A DNA stretch of 36,643 nucleotides from Pseudarthrobacter sp. C4D7 (GCF_013359725.1 NZ_JABFMW010000037.1:1-36643); one strand, 5' to 3'; shown: positions 8,286 to 17,220, numbered from the stretch's first letter. Notes: generated from the letters alone by a model not told the origin. Numbers and translations are program-made.

Positions 8286-8390
8286 GGCAACGCCCGCTCA
8301 CTTTCGTGGCGAAAGTGAGCGGGCGTTGCCTCAAAACATGCAAGAGGTGAGCGGGCGTCGCCTCAAAACGTGCAGGAAGTGAGCGGGCGT
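8286..8390. repeat. Perfect 21-bp palindrome leading into three 32-base tandem repeats
   Basis: 8286-8306 and 8310-8330 are exact inverted copies with a 3-base loop, a very stable hairpin just past argH. From 8315 the unit beginning GTGAGCGGGCGT recurs at 8347 and 8379, a 32-base period. Units one and two also share GCCTCAAAAC followed by ATGCA or GTGCA; the third is cut off where the argH coding region ends (stop at 8392-8394). The hairpin probably terminates the arginine operon transcript. There are no unique spacers, so it is not a CRISPR array. Confidence 0.85.
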
Positions 8391-8391
8391 G

Positions 8392-9819
8392 TCAGCCGGC
8401 GTACTCCCGCACCCCGGCAAGCTCGCCTTCCAGCGCGGCCAGCTGCCGTTCGACGGCGGCCGGTGCCGTTCCGCCCTGGGAGTTGCGGCTGTTGAGCGAA
8501 CCCTCCGTGGACAGCACGGTCCGGACCTCCGGGGTGAGGTGCGCCGAGATCGCGGCGTACTCCTCGTCCGTCAGGTCCCAGAGCTCAACGCCGCGGGACT
8601 CGGCCTGCTTGACCGCGGCACCGGACAGCTCGTGCGCCTCGCGGAACGGCACGCCCTGGCGGACCAGCCATTCGGCGATGTCCGTGGCCAGCGCGAAGCC
8701 TTGCGGTGCCAGGGACTCCATCCGTTCGGTGTTGAACGTCAGGGTGGCGATCATGCCGGAGACGGCCGGGAGCAGCAGCTCCAGCGTATCGGCGGCGTCG
8801 AACACCGGTTCCTTGTCCTCCTGCAGGTCGCGGTTGTACGCGAGCGGCAGCCCCTTCAGCGTGGCCAGCAGACCGGTCAGGTTGCCGATCAGGCGCCCCG
8901 CCTTACCGCGGGCGAGTTCGGCCACGTCCGGGTTCTTCTTCTGCGGCATGATCGATGACCCGGTGGAGTACGAATCGTCCAGCGTGACGAAGGAGAACTC
9001 CTTGGTGGCCCAGAAGATGACCTCCTCGGAGATCCGGGACAGGTCCACCCCGATCATCGAGCAGACCCACGCGAACTCGGCGAAGACGTCGCGGGAGGCG
9101 GTGCCGTCAATCGAGTTGTGCACGGCGGAGAAGAATCCGAGGTCGGCAGCTACCGCCTCGGGGTCCAGCCCCAGCGAGGAACCGGCCAGGGCGCCCGATC
9201 CGTAGGGTGAAACGCCGGCCCGCTTGTCCCAGTCCTGGAGCCGCTGCACGTCGCGCAGCAAAGCCCAGGCGTGGGCCAGGAGGTGGTGGCTGAGCAGGAC
9301 AGGCTGGGCGTGCTGCAGGTGGGTGCGGCCGGGCATGGCGACACCGTGGTGCGCCTTGGCCTGCTCCACGAGCGCGTCCACGGTGGCCAGGACACCGCGG
9401 GCGATGATCCGGGCATGGTCGCGCAGGAACATGCGGCCCAGGGTGGCCACCTGGTCGTTGCGGGACCGGCCCGCGCGGAGCTTGCCGCCCAGCTGGGCGC
9501 CGGCGCGCTCGATCAGGCCGCGTTCCAGCGAACCGTGCACGTCCTCATCGGACTCCGCCGGGAGGTAGGCGCCGGAGGCCACGTCCTCGTCCAGCTGCGT
9601 CAACGCCGCGAGCATGCCCTCCAGTTCGGCGTCGTCCAGCAGGCCGGCCTTGTGCAGCACGCGGGCGTGCGCCTTGGAGCCGGCGATGTCGTAGCGGGCC
9701 AGCCGCCAGTCGAAATGCGTGGACTTGCTCAGCGCAGCGAGGGCGTCCGCGGGGCCGCCGGCGAACCGGCCGCCCCACAGGGCACCTGCGTTGGTTGCCT
9801 CCGTCTTCTGCTCAGCCAC
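8392..9819 (-). CDS. argH: Argininosuccinate lyase
   Basis: Last enzyme of arginine synthesis: splits argininosuccinate into arginine and fumarate. With GTG at 9819 the protein has 475 residues, normal for the family. The fumarase/aspartase superfamily signature GSSIMPQKKNPD is intact, preceded by TSLDDSYSTGS-like sequence, and the N-terminus LWGGRFAGGPADALAALSKS is typical. AGGGAAG lies about 9 bases before the start. It follows argG with 5 bases between the argG stop and this GTG. It is the last gene of the operon, and the hairpin at 8286-8330 follows. The C-terminal EYAG end falls on the edge of the 32-base repeat. Confidence 0.96.
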   Translation of the reverse strand: MAEQKTEATNAGALWGGRFAGGPADALAALSKSTHFDWRLARYDIAGSKAHARVLHKAGLLDDAELEGMLAALTQLDEDVASGAYLPAESDEDVHGSLERGLIERAGAQLGGKLRAGRSRNDQVATLGRMFLRDHARIIARGVLATVDALVEQAKAHHGVAMPGRTHLQHAQPVLLSHHLLAHAWALLRDVQRLQDWDKRAGVSPYGSGALAGSSLGLDPEAVAADLGFFSAVHNSIDGTASRDVFAEFAWVCSMIGVDLSRISEEVIFWATKEFSFVTLDDSYSTGSSIMPQKKNPDVAELARGKAGRLIGNLTGLLATLKGLPLAYNRDLQEDKEPVFDAADTLELLLPAVSGMIATLTFNTERMESLAPQGFALATDIAEWLVRQGVPFREAHELSGAAVKQAESRGVELWDLTDEEYAAISAHLTPEVRTVLSTEGSLNSRNSQGGTAPAAVERQLAALEGELAGVREYAG

Positions 9820-9824
9820 GTGGG

Positions 9825-11030
9825 CTACTTCCCTGCGACGCGGATGTCGCGGCCCGAGGCAACCTTGGCGGACATGCCCCACAGCTCGATGAAGCCCTTG
9901 GCCTGGGACTGGTCGAAGGTGTCACCGGTGTCGTAGGTGGCCAGCGAGAAGTCGTACAGCGAGGTGTCGGAGCGGCGGCCGTTGACGATGGCCTGGCCAC
10001 CGTGCAGGGTCATGCGGATGTCGCCGGAGACGTACTTCTGGGTGTCCTCGATGAAGGCGTCCAGTGAGCGCTTCAGCGGGGAGAACCACTGGCCGTCGTA
10101 GACCAGCTCGGACCAGCGCTGGCCAACGGTGGCCTTGAAGCGGGCCTGTTCGCGCTCGATGGTGATGTCCTCGAGGTGCTTGTGCGCGGTGATCAGGGCC
10201 ATCGCGCCCGGGGCCTCGTAGATTTCGCGGGACTTGATGCCTACCAGGCGGTCCTCGACGACGTCGATGCGGCCCACGCCCTGGGCACCGGCGCGGCGGT
10301 TCAGTTCCTTGATGGCCTGCAGCGGGGTGACCTTGACGCCGTCGATCGCCACCGGCACGCCGGCTTCGAAGGAGATGGTGACCTCATCCGGTGCCGGCGG
10401 GAACTCCGGGGTGGCGGTGTAGTCGTAGATGTCCTTGGTGGGGGCGTTCCAGATGTCTTCGAGGTAGCCCGTTTCCACAGCGCGTCCCCAGACGTTCTGG
10501 TCGATCGAGTACGGGTTCTTCTTGGTGGTCTCGATGGGCAGTCCCTTTTCCTCGGCGAAGGCGATGGCCTTGTCGCGGGTCAGGGCGAGGTCGCGGACCG
10601 GTGCGATGCACTTCAGGTCCGGGCCCAGGGTCTGGATGCCCACTTCGAAGCGGACCTGGTCGTTGCCCTTGCCGGTGCAGCCGTGCGCCACGGTGGTGGC
10701 GCCGAATTCGCGGGCGGCCTTGACCAGGTGCTTGACGATGACCGGGCGGGAGATGGCGGACACCAGCGGGTAGTGGCCCTGGTAGAGGGCGTTGGCCTTC
10801 AGCGTGGGGACGCAGTATTCGTTGGCGAACTCGTCCGAGGCGTCGGCGACGTAGGCTTCGACGGCGCCGCAGCCCAGGGCGCGCTGGCGGATGGTTTCCA
10901 GCGATTCGCCGCCCTGTCCGACGTCGACCGCCACGGCGATGACCTCGGCACCGGTGGCTTCACCGATCCAGCCGATGGCTACGGACGTGTCCAGGCCGCC
11001 GGAGTAGGCCAGCACAATGCGTTCAGTCAC
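9825..11030 (-). CDS. argG: Argininosuccinate synthase
   Basis: Joins citrulline and aspartate using ATP to give argininosuccinate. The 401-residue protein starts with GTG at 11030 and opens with the PP-loop ATP-binding motif AYSGGLDTSVAIGW. Family segments that follow include TVAHGCTGKGNDQVRFE and the KKNPYSIDQNVWGR region that contacts citrulline and aspartate. AAGGAG lies about 9 bases upstream of the start. It is separated from argR by 45 bases, the largest gap inside the operon apart from argB-argJ, so a secondary promoter is possible, but I see no strong one. Confidence 0.97.
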   Translation of the reverse strand: MTERIVLAYSGGLDTSVAIGWIGEATGAEVIAVAVDVGQGGESLETIRQRALGCGAVEAYVADASDEFANEYCVPTLKANALYQGHYPLVSAISRPVIVKHLVKAAREFGATTVAHGCTGKGNDQVRFEVGIQTLGPDLKCIAPVRDLALTRDKAIAFAEEKGLPIETTKKNPYSIDQNVWGRAVETGYLEDIWNAPTKDIYDYTATPEFPPAPDEVTISFEAGVPVAIDGVKVTPLQAIKELNRRAGAQGVGRIDVVEDRLVGIKSREIYEAPGAMALITAHKHLEDITIEREQARFKATVGQRWSELVYDGQWFSPLKRSLDAFIEDTQKYVSGDIRMTLHGGQAIVNGRRSDTSLYDFSLATYDTGDTFDQSQAKGFIELWGMSAKVASGRDIRVAGK

Positions 11031-11075
11031 TTTAAATGCTCCTTGTTGGGGTTGGTTGATGAGTTGTCTTCAAGC

Positions 11076-11606
11076 TTATTGCCCGGCTTCCTCTGCGAGC
11101 TGCAGGAAACGGGCGGCGAGGTCCGGGCCGCCCAGCGGGTCGCGGGAGACCAGCAGGACGGTATCGTCACCGGCGATGGTGCCCAGGATGGACGGCATCA
11201 CCGAGTGGTCGATGGCCAGGGCCAGGAAGTTCGCAGCACCGGGCGGCGTCCGCAGCACGGCTATGTTGGCGGACGCTTCGGCGGTCACCAGCAGTTCGCT
11301 GCACAGCCGGGCGAGCCGGGCGTCCAGGATCTCCTGGGTGACGCCGCTCTTGGCGGCGCGTTCCCCGCCTTCGCCGGGAACGGCGTACACCAGGACGCCT
11401 TCCTTGCCGCGGACGCGGACGGCACCGAGTTCCACGAGGTCCCGGGACAGGGTCGCCTGGGTGACCTGGACCCCCTCGCCCGCCAGCAGTGCCGCGAGTT
11501 CCGCTTGGGAACGCACGGACTGTCCGGTCAGGATGGCGGTGATGCGCGCCTGCCGGGCGGTCTTGGTGGCCGGGCTGGTGCCCGCGGAGGACGGCTGGGC
11601 GGACAC
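11076..11606 (-). CDS. argR: Arginine repressor
   Basis: Transcription factor that binds ARG boxes when arginine is present. The 176-residue protein has an N-terminal winged helix (ARITAILTGQSVRSQAELAALL, then VTQATLSRDLVELGAVRV with the recognition helix) and a C-terminal hexamerisation and arginine-binding domain (SILGTIAGDDTVLLV with the GTIAGDD-type arginine site). GTG at 11606 shares one base with the argF stop codon. The position inside the operon between argF and argG is standard for actinobacteria. The likely operators are upstream of argC at 17081-17112, making the operon self-controlled. Confidence 0.95.
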   Translation of the reverse strand: MSAQPSSAGTSPATKTARQARITAILTGQSVRSQAELAALLAGEGVQVTQATLSRDLVELGAVRVRGKEGVLVYAVPGEGGERAAKSGVTQEILDARLARLCSELLVTAEASANIAVLRTPPGAANFLALAIDHSVMPSILGTIAGDDTVLLVSRDPLGGPDLAARFLQLAEEAGQ

Positions 11607-12607
11607 TAGAACGTGCTTTCTCCGGTACCTTCGACCGGAGTGAGTCCGTCAACGAAGGCCAGGCCGGAGCGGTGCATCAGCCAGGCCATCAGGGCTTTCT
11701 GGGCGTGGAGGCGGTTTTCGGCTTCGTCCCAGACGATGGACTGCGGGCCGTCGATGACGTCGGCGGAGATTTCATAACCGCGGTAGGCGGGCAGGCAGTG
11801 GAGCACGACGGCGTCATCCGCAGCGAGTGCCATGGCGTCCGTGTCCACGGAGTAGTCCCGGAACAACTGCATCCGGGCTTCCTTTTCGGATTCCTGGCCC
11901 ATGGAGACCCAGGTATCGGTAGCCACGACGTCTGCGCCCTGCAGGGCTTCCCTGGCATCCGTGGTGATGAGCACCGAGCCGCCGGTTTCCGCCGCACGCT
12001 CCTCGGCCGCCGCCACGATCTCCGCGGCCGGAAGATACCCCTCGGGCCCGGCGATGCGGACATGCATGCCGGCCGTGACCCCGGCAAGCAGGTATGAGTT
12101 GGCCATGTTGTTTGCGGAGTCGCCGAGGTAGCTCATGGTGAGCCCCTTCAGTTCGCCCTTGTGTTCCTTGACGGCGAGCAGGTCGGCCAGGAGCTGGCAC
12201 GGGTGGTAATCGTCGCACAGAGCGTTGATGACGGGCACTTTGGAGTTCTCCGCCATAGCCACCAGGCCTGCGTGCGCGCCCGTGCGCCACACGATGGTGG
12301 ACACCATCCGTTCGAGGACCTTGGCGGTGTCCTCCACGGATTCCTTATGCCCGATCTGGGCCTCGCCCGGGTTGATGATCAGCGCGTTGCCGCCCATGTC
12401 GGCCACGCCGGTGGCGAAGGAGACGCGGGTTCGGGTGGAGGTCTTGTCGAAGATCACGGCCACGGTCTTGCGGCCGCTGCCTTCGGCGGCATACGGCTGG
12501 ACGCTGTAGGGGGCTGCCTTCATGCGGGCGGCAAGTTCCAGCACCTCTGCCTGTTCGGCGGGGCTGAGGTCTGTGTCCTTGAGGAAGTGCCGGGTTGTGG
12601 TGGTCAC
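11606..12607 (-). CDS. argF: Ornithine carbamoyltransferase
   Basis: Forms citrulline from ornithine and carbamoyl phosphate. The 333-residue protein has the carbamoyl-phosphate motif STRTRVSF, the middle HPCQLLADLL segment that binds carbamoyl phosphate, and the ornithine-site HCLPAYRG. GTG at 12607 overlaps the argD stop by 4 bases (GTGA), and its own stop overlaps the argR start by one base, indicating tight translational coupling. An aspartate carbamoyltransferase is excluded by the HCLP motif and by context. Confidence 0.97.
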   Translation of the reverse strand: MTTTTRHFLKDTDLSPAEQAEVLELAARMKAAPYSVQPYAAEGSGRKTVAVIFDKTSTRTRVSFATGVADMGGNALIINPGEAQIGHKESVEDTAKVLERMVSTIVWRTGAHAGLVAMAENSKVPVINALCDDYHPCQLLADLLAVKEHKGELKGLTMSYLGDSANNMANSYLLAGVTAGMHVRIAGPEGYLPAAEIVAAAEERAAETGGSVLITTDAREALQGADVVATDTWVSMGQESEKEARMQLFRDYSVDTDAMALAADDAVVLHCLPAYRGYEISADVIDGPQSIVWDEAENRLHAQKALMAWLMHRSGLAFVDGLTPVEGTGESTF

Positions 12608-13857
12608 TGGGCGTCCTTAGCTGCTTGGAGGATTGCCGGGAAGGCGGCGAGGAAGGTGTCGGCCTGCGCTGTGGTGAGGATCAGCGGCGGCGCCAGGCGA
12701 ATGGTGCGCGGGCCCGGGCTGTTGATGATGAAGCCGGCGTCAAGGGCTGCCTGCACAGCGGCGGGGGCGACGTCGGCGTCCAGGTCGAAGCCGATCAGCA
12801 GTCCTTCGCCGCGGACCTCGGTGACGCCGGGGATGGCCGCCAGGCCGGACCGGAGGTGCTCCCCCACGGCGGCGGCGTTGGCCAGGACGTGCTGGTTTTC
12901 CAGGGCATGGAGGGTGGCCAGCGCCGCCGCGGTGGCCACGGGATTGCCACCGAACGTGGTGCCGTGCTGGCCTGCGGACAGCAACGACGACGTGTGCTCG
13001 CCAAAGGTGATCATGGCACCGATGGGGAAGCCTCCGCCCAGGCCCTTGGCGAGGGTGATGGCGTCGGGAACGATGCCTGCGTCTTCGCTGGCGAACCACT
13101 TGCCGGTCCGGCCGATGCCCGTCTGGACCTCGTCCAGGATGAGCAAGGCCCCTGCCTTGCTGGTGGCTTCACGCGCGGCCTTCAGGTAGCCAGCCGGCAG
13201 CGGACGGACGCCCGCCTCGCCCTGGATGGGCTCCAGGAACACGGCTGCCACGGTGTGGTCCACGGCTGCCTCCAAGGCGGCGATGTCACCGAACGGAATG
13301 TGCACCACGCCGCCGGGCAGCGGCTCGAAGGGTGCGCGGTAGGCTTCCTTGGCGGTGAGCGCCAGAGCGCCCATGGTCCGGCCGTGGAAGGCCCCTTCGA
13401 GGGCGATGATCCTGGTCCGCTTGACCGGCCCGTCGCCGGTGTTGCGGCGCGCCAGCTTGAAGGCGGCCTCGTTCGCCTCCGTGCCGGAGTTGCTGAAGAA
13501 CACCTTGGAGCCGGCCGGCGCGTGGGCCAGTTCCAGGAGCTTCTCGGCCAGCGCCACCTGGGTGGGGCTGGTGAAGAAATTGGAGACGTGGCCCAGGGTG
13601 GCCAGCTGGCTGGCGATGACCGAGGTCACGAACGGGTGGGCGTGGCCCAGGGCGTTGACGGCGATGCCGCCCAGGAGGTCCAGGTACTCCTTGCCGTCGG
13701 CATCCCACACCAGGCAGCCTGCGCCGCGGACCAGGACCCGCTGCGGCGTGCCGAACACGTTCATCAGTGACGAGGAGTAGCGGGACAGCCATTCGGAGCC
13801 GGCGTGGCCCGTGGTTTCCACCAACTCATTCACTGATGGTTTTTCCATGGTGTTCAT
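12604..13857 (-). CDS. argD: Acetylornithine aminotransferase
   Basis: PLP-dependent class III aminotransferase converting N-acetylglutamate semialdehyde to N-acetylornithine. It has 417 residues. The cofactor region shows FFSNSGTEANEAAFKLAR near the phosphate site, LILDEVQTGIGRTGKWFA with the Asp that holds the pyridine nitrogen, and ITLAKGLGGGFPIGAM with the Schiff-base lysine. ATG at 13857 overlaps the argB stop (ATGA). Enzymes of this class often also serve in lysine synthesis as succinyl-diaminopimelate aminotransferase; the sequence does not settle this. Confidence 0.96.
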   Translation of the reverse strand: MNTMEKPSVNELVETTGHAGSEWLSRYSSSLMNVFGTPQRVLVRGAGCLVWDADGKEYLDLLGGIAVNALGHAHPFVTSVIASQLATLGHVSNFFTSPTQVALAEKLLELAHAPAGSKVFFSNSGTEANEAAFKLARRNTGDGPVKRTRIIALEGAFHGRTMGALALTAKEAYRAPFEPLPGGVVHIPFGDIAALEAAVDHTVAAVFLEPIQGEAGVRPLPAGYLKAAREATSKAGALLILDEVQTGIGRTGKWFASEDAGIVPDAITLAKGLGGGFPIGAMITFGEHTSSLLSAGQHGTTFGGNPVATAAALATLHALENQHVLANAAAVGEHLRSGLAAIPGVTEVRGEGLLIGFDLDADVAPAAVQAALDAGFIINSPGPRTIRLAPPLILTTAQADTFLAAFPAILQAAKDAQ

Positions 13858-14813
13858 CCGTTGATCTCCTCGTCCGGAACTACTTGGGTGCCGATGCCCG
13901 CCGTCGTAAATGTTTCAAGAAGCATGGAGTGGGGCAGGCGCCCGTCCACGATGTGTGCACGCTCCACGCCTTCATCAACGGCCTTGAGGCAGGCGGCCAT
14001 CTTGGGGATCATGCCCGACTCAAGCTTCGGCAGCATCTTCCGCAGCTCCGACGCGGTGAGCGAGGAGATCAGGGAGGATTTGTCCGGCCAGTTGGCGTAG
14101 AGGCCTTCGACGTCGGTCAGGATCACCAGCTTGGAGGCTCCAAGCGCGGAGGCCACGGCGGCCGCTGCGGTGTCGGCGTTGACGTTCAGCACTTGGCCGG
14201 TCGGCTGGAACCGCGCAGCTCCCGCCACGCCTTCGCCGCCGTCGACAATTTCCGGTGCCACCGTGGAAATCACGGGGATGCGGCCCGCGGCGAGGATGTC
14301 CATGATGCCTGCGGGGTCGACGCCGACAACCTCGCCCACCAGCCCCAGGTCCACCTCTTCGCCGTCCACCACGGTGCCGGTGCGGACGGCGCGGAGCAGG
14401 CCGCCGTCTTCGCCGGACATGCCGACGGCGTAGGGACCGTGGGAGTTGATCAGGCCCACCAGTTCGCGGCCCACCTGGCCGGTGAGGACCATGCGGACCA
14501 CGTCCATCGCCTCCGGGGTGGTGACCCGCAGGCCGCCCTTGAACTCGGATTCGATGCCCAGCCGGCCCAGCATGGCGTTGATCTGCGGGCCGCCGCCGTG
14601 GACCACCACCGGGTGGATGCCCACGTGGTGCAGGAAGACGATGTCCTCGGCGAAGGCACGCCGGAGTTCGTCGTTGACCATGGCGTTGCCGCCGTACTTG
14701 ATCACCATGGTGGTGCCGGCGAACCGCTGGATCCAGGGCAGTGCCTCGATCAGGGTTTCTGCCTTGTCCTGGGCGGCGGACATGCTGGTGGTTTCACGCG
14801 TCTGGGTGTTCAT
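13854..14813 (-). CDS. argB: Acetylglutamate kinase
   Basis: Phosphorylates N-acetylglutamate and is usually the arginine-inhibited step in this type of pathway. ATG at 14813 gives 319 residues, with GGAAAG about 7 bases upstream; an in-frame GTG at 14828 is possible. The amino-acid-kinase fold is clear: VIKYGGNAM near the N-terminus, VVHGGGPQI for the substrate and phosphate loop, and LNVNADTAAAAVASAL in the nucleotide half, followed by KLVILTDVEGLY. The N-terminal helix (about residues 10-30, KAETLIEALPWIQRF) resembles the arm found in hexameric, arginine-sensitive enzymes, so feedback inhibition is likely. Confidence 0.96.
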   Translation of the reverse strand: MNTQTRETTSMSAAQDKAETLIEALPWIQRFAGTTMVIKYGGNAMVNDELRRAFAEDIVFLHHVGIHPVVVHGGGPQINAMLGRLGIESEFKGGLRVTTPEAMDVVRMVLTGQVGRELVGLINSHGPYAVGMSGEDGGLLRAVRTGTVVDGEEVDLGLVGEVVGVDPAGIMDILAAGRIPVISTVAPEIVDGGEGVAGAARFQPTGQVLNVNADTAAAAVASALGASKLVILTDVEGLYANWPDKSSLISSLTASELRKMLPKLESGMIPKMAACLKAVDEGVERAHIVDGRLPHSMLLETFTTAGIGTQVVPDEEING

Positions 14814-14868
14814 GGTGTCACTTTCCACGGCGGTTTGGGCCTGGCGGATCCCGCGCTGACGGGGATTC

Positions 14869-16035
14869 CTAGCTGGAGTAGGCGCTGTTTTCGTGCACGT
14901 AGTCGTGGGTGAGGTCGTTGGTCCAGATGGTGGCTTCGGCGTCGCCTGCCTGCAGGTCGATTTCCACCAGGACTTCGCGCGGTTCCAGGTCCACCAGGGA
15001 CCGGTCGTCGCCGATGCTGCCGTTGCGGCAGATCTGGATGCCGTTCATGGCCACGTTGAGCTTGTCCGGTTCGAACGCGGCATCGGTGGTGCCAACGGCG
15101 GAGAGCACGCGGCCCCAGTTGGGGTCCTTGCCGAAGATGGCTGCCTTGAAGAGGTTGGAGCGGGCCACGGAGCGGCTGACCGTCTCGGCGTCGGCTTCGC
15201 TGGCTGCGTTGAAGGTCCGGATGGCGATGTCGTGGCTGGCGCCCTCGGCATCGGCAATCAGTTTGCGTGCCAGCTCGGCGCAGACCTGGGTCAGACCGGC
15301 GCCGAAATCCTCGGCGGAAGGCACGGCCCCGGACGCGCCGGAGGCCAGCAGCACCACGGTGTCGTTGGTGGACATGCAGCCGTCCGAGTCGGCGCGGTCG
15401 AAGGTGACGCGCGTGGCGTCGCGGAGGACGACGTCGAGCATTTCCGGCTGCACGTCGGCGTCCGTGGTGAGCACCACCAGCATGGTGGCCAGGCCGGGGG
15501 CCAGCATGCCGGCTCCCTTGGCGATGCCGCCGATGCTGAACTCCTGGCCGTCGGCGTCGGTGCCGATGAAAAGGGCCGACTTGGGCACGCTGTCCGTGGT
15601 CATGATCGCGGTGCCGGCGGCCGGACCGCCGTCGGTGCTCAGTTCACCCGCGGCAGCCTCCACCCCGGGCAGGATCTTGTCCATGGGCAGCTGCTCGCCA
15701 ATCAGGCCGGTGGAGCAGACGAAGACGTCGGTGGCCGAGATCCCCAGGACTTCGGCCACTTTCTCCGCCGTGCTGTGGGTGTTCTGGAAGCCGGTGGGGC
15801 CGGTGCAGGCGTTGGCGCCGCCGGAGTTGAGGATGACGGCGTCCACCCGGCCGTCGGAGACCACCTGGCGGGACCAGTGCACGGGGGCAGCTGCCACCCG
15901 GTTGCTGGTGAAAACGGCGGCGGCGGCTTTGGACGGGCCGTCGTTGACGACCAGGGCGAGGTCCGGGTTGCCCGAGGCCTTGAGTCCGGCGGTGACGCCG
16001 GCGGCCCGGAATCCCTGGGGTGCGGTGATGGTCAC
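14869..16035 (-). CDS. argJ: Bifunctional ornithine acetyltransferase / N-acetylglutamate synthase
   Basis: Recycles the acetyl group from N-acetylornithine to glutamate. GTG at 16035 overlaps the argC stop as GTGA and gives 388 residues. An open frame extends upstream to 16740, but that part lies antiparallel in frame to nothing conserved and overlaps argC, so I reject it. The family's self-cleavage region is KGAGMLAPGLATMLVV, with cleavage expected between the Ala and Thr of LAT to yield alpha and beta chains. The DRADSDGCMSTNDTV segment is also typical. Whether it makes acetylglutamate from acetyl-CoA as well (bifunctional) cannot be told from sequence; no separate argA is seen here. Confidence 0.95.
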   Translation of the reverse strand: MTITAPQGFRAAGVTAGLKASGNPDLALVVNDGPSKAAAAVFTSNRVAAAPVHWSRQVVSDGRVDAVILNSGGANACTGPTGFQNTHSTAEKVAEVLGISATDVFVCSTGLIGEQLPMDKILPGVEAAAGELSTDGGPAAGTAIMTTDSVPKSALFIGTDADGQEFSIGGIAKGAGMLAPGLATMLVVLTTDADVQPEMLDVVLRDATRVTFDRADSDGCMSTNDTVVLLASGASGAVPSAEDFGAGLTQVCAELARKLIADAEGASHDIAIRTFNAASEADAETVSRSVARSNLFKAAIFGKDPNWGRVLSAVGTTDAAFEPDKLNVAMNGIQICRNGSIGDDRSLVDLEPREVLVEIDLQAGDAEATIWTNDLTHDYVHENSAYSS

Positions 16036-17063
16036 GGGGCTACTCCCTGCAGGTTGAGGCCGGCGGTTTCCGGCAGGCCGAGTGCGATGTTCATGGACTG
16101 CACGGCGCCGCCGGCAGTGCCCTTGGTGAGGTTGTCGATCACGCAGGTGATGATGACCCGCCCGGTGTGGGCGTCGAAGGCCAGCTGCATGGCGGCGTGG
16201 TTGGAGCCCTGGACCGATTTGGTGGCCGGCCACTGGCCTTCCGGCAGCAGGTGGACGAACGGCTCGTCGTCGTAGGCATCGGCCCAGGCCTGGCGCAGCT
16301 GCGCGGCCGTGGTGCCGGCCTTGACCTTGGCGGTGGCGGTAGTGAGGATGCCGCGGCTCATCGGGGCGAGGGTGGGCGTGAAGGACACGGTGACCTGCTC
16401 GCCCGCCGCGTTGGACAGGCCCTGCTCGATTTCCGGGGTGTGCCGGTGGCCGCCGCCTACGCCGTAGGGGCTCATGGAGCCCATGACCTCGGAGCCGATC
16501 AGATTGACCTTGGCGGCCTTGCCCGCGCCCGAGGTGCCGGAGGCGGAAACGATCACGACGTCGTCGGGTTCCAGCAGGTGGGCAGCGAACCCGGGCGTCA
16601 GCGCCAGGAGGGCGGACGTGGGATAGCAGCCGGGAACGGCGATGCGCTTGGCAGCCTTGAGGGTTTCGCGCTGGCCCGGCAGCTCTGGCAGTCCGTAGGG
16701 CCAGGTGCCGGCGTGGGCGGAGCCGTAGAACTTTTCCCACGCGGCGTGGTCCTCGAGCCGGTGGTCTGCGCCGGCGTCGATGACCAAGGTGCCTTCCGGC
16801 AGTTGCGCGGCAATCTCCGCGGACGCACCATGCGGCAGGGCCAGGAACACGACGTCGTGGCCGGAGAGGTTCTCCAGCGTGGTGTCTTCGAGGATGCGGC
16901 TGGCCAGTCCGTGCAGGTGGGGCTGCAGTTCCCCAAGGCGGGAACCGGCGTTGCTGTGGGCTGTGATGGCGCCAATGGTCACCCCGGGGTGCCCGGCAAG
17001 CAGCCGGAGGACCTCTCCCCCGGCGTAGCCGCTGGCTCCGGAAACCGCAACAGAAATAGTCAT
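16032..17063 (-). CDS. argC: N-acetyl-gamma-glutamyl-phosphate reductase
   Basis: NADPH-dependent reduction of acetylglutamyl phosphate to the semialdehyde; first gene of the arginine operon. The protein has 343 residues from ATG 17063. It begins with a dinucleotide-binding GASGYAGGEVLRLL, has the catalytic cysteine in AVPGCYPTSA, and SGTSGAGK plus GGGHRHTPEIEQ segments typical of the type 1 family. No Shine-Dalgarno site is properly placed (GAGG lies one base from the ATG), while a TATAGT hexamer ends 6 bases before the ATG. The mRNA is therefore probably leaderless. An ORF reading from 17081 would add six residues and is not favoured. Confidence 0.96.
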   Translation of the reverse strand: MTISVAVSGASGYAGGEVLRLLAGHPGVTIGAITAHSNAGSRLGELQPHLHGLASRILEDTTLENLSGHDVVFLALPHGASAEIAAQLPEGTLVIDAGADHRLEDHAAWEKFYGSAHAGTWPYGLPELPGQRETLKAAKRIAVPGCYPTSALLALTPGFAAHLLEPDDVVIVSASGTSGAGKAAKVNLIGSEVMGSMSPYGVGGGHRHTPEIEQGLSNAAGEQVTVSFTPTLAPMSRGILTTATAKVKAGTTAAQLRQAWADAYDDEPFVHLLPEGQWPATKSVQGSNHAAMQLAFDAHTGRVIITCVIDNLTKGTAGGAVQSMNIALGLPETAGLNLQGVAP

Positions 17064-17112
17064 GCCTCGACTATACAACAATATTTATGCATTGCTACCG
17101 ATAATTATGCAT
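17064..17112 (-). promoter_or_regulatory. argC promoter with tandem ArgR-type operators
   Basis: On the minus strand, ATGCATAATTAT (17101-17112) and ATGCATAAATAT (17081-17092) match at 11 of 12 positions and start 20 bases apart, close to two helical turns. The ATGCATA core with an AT-rich centre resembles actinobacterial ARG-box half-sites. A -10-like TATAGT (17070-17075) follows, six bases before the argC ATG. ArgR bound here would cover the promoter. The operator assignment is inference from sequence and context. Confidence 0.65.
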
Positions 17113-17220
17113 AAGTGGATTGTTCCGGCGGTGCCGTTGCCTGTCCCGCCATCCCGCTGTGTCCCTAGGATGGTTTTGGCAGCCGGGGCCGGAGACGCCG
17201 GGACCCGCGAAAGGAGCGCC

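Noticed and set aside
8286..8390. Possible CRISPR array because of the 32-base period
   Set aside because: The units are tandem, the intervening bases are part of the repeat, and there are no unique spacers or cas genes.
9828..9882. Longer argH start upstream of GTG 9819
   Set aside because: It would overlap the argG end, adds non-conserved Arg/Gly-rich residues, and lacks a ribosome site; GTG 9819 has AGGGAAG well placed.
16036..16740. N-terminal extension of argJ to 623 residues
   Set aside because: The extension lies inside argC in another frame and reads as Arg-rich sequence; the GTG at 16035 coupled to the argC stop gives the normal ArgJ length.
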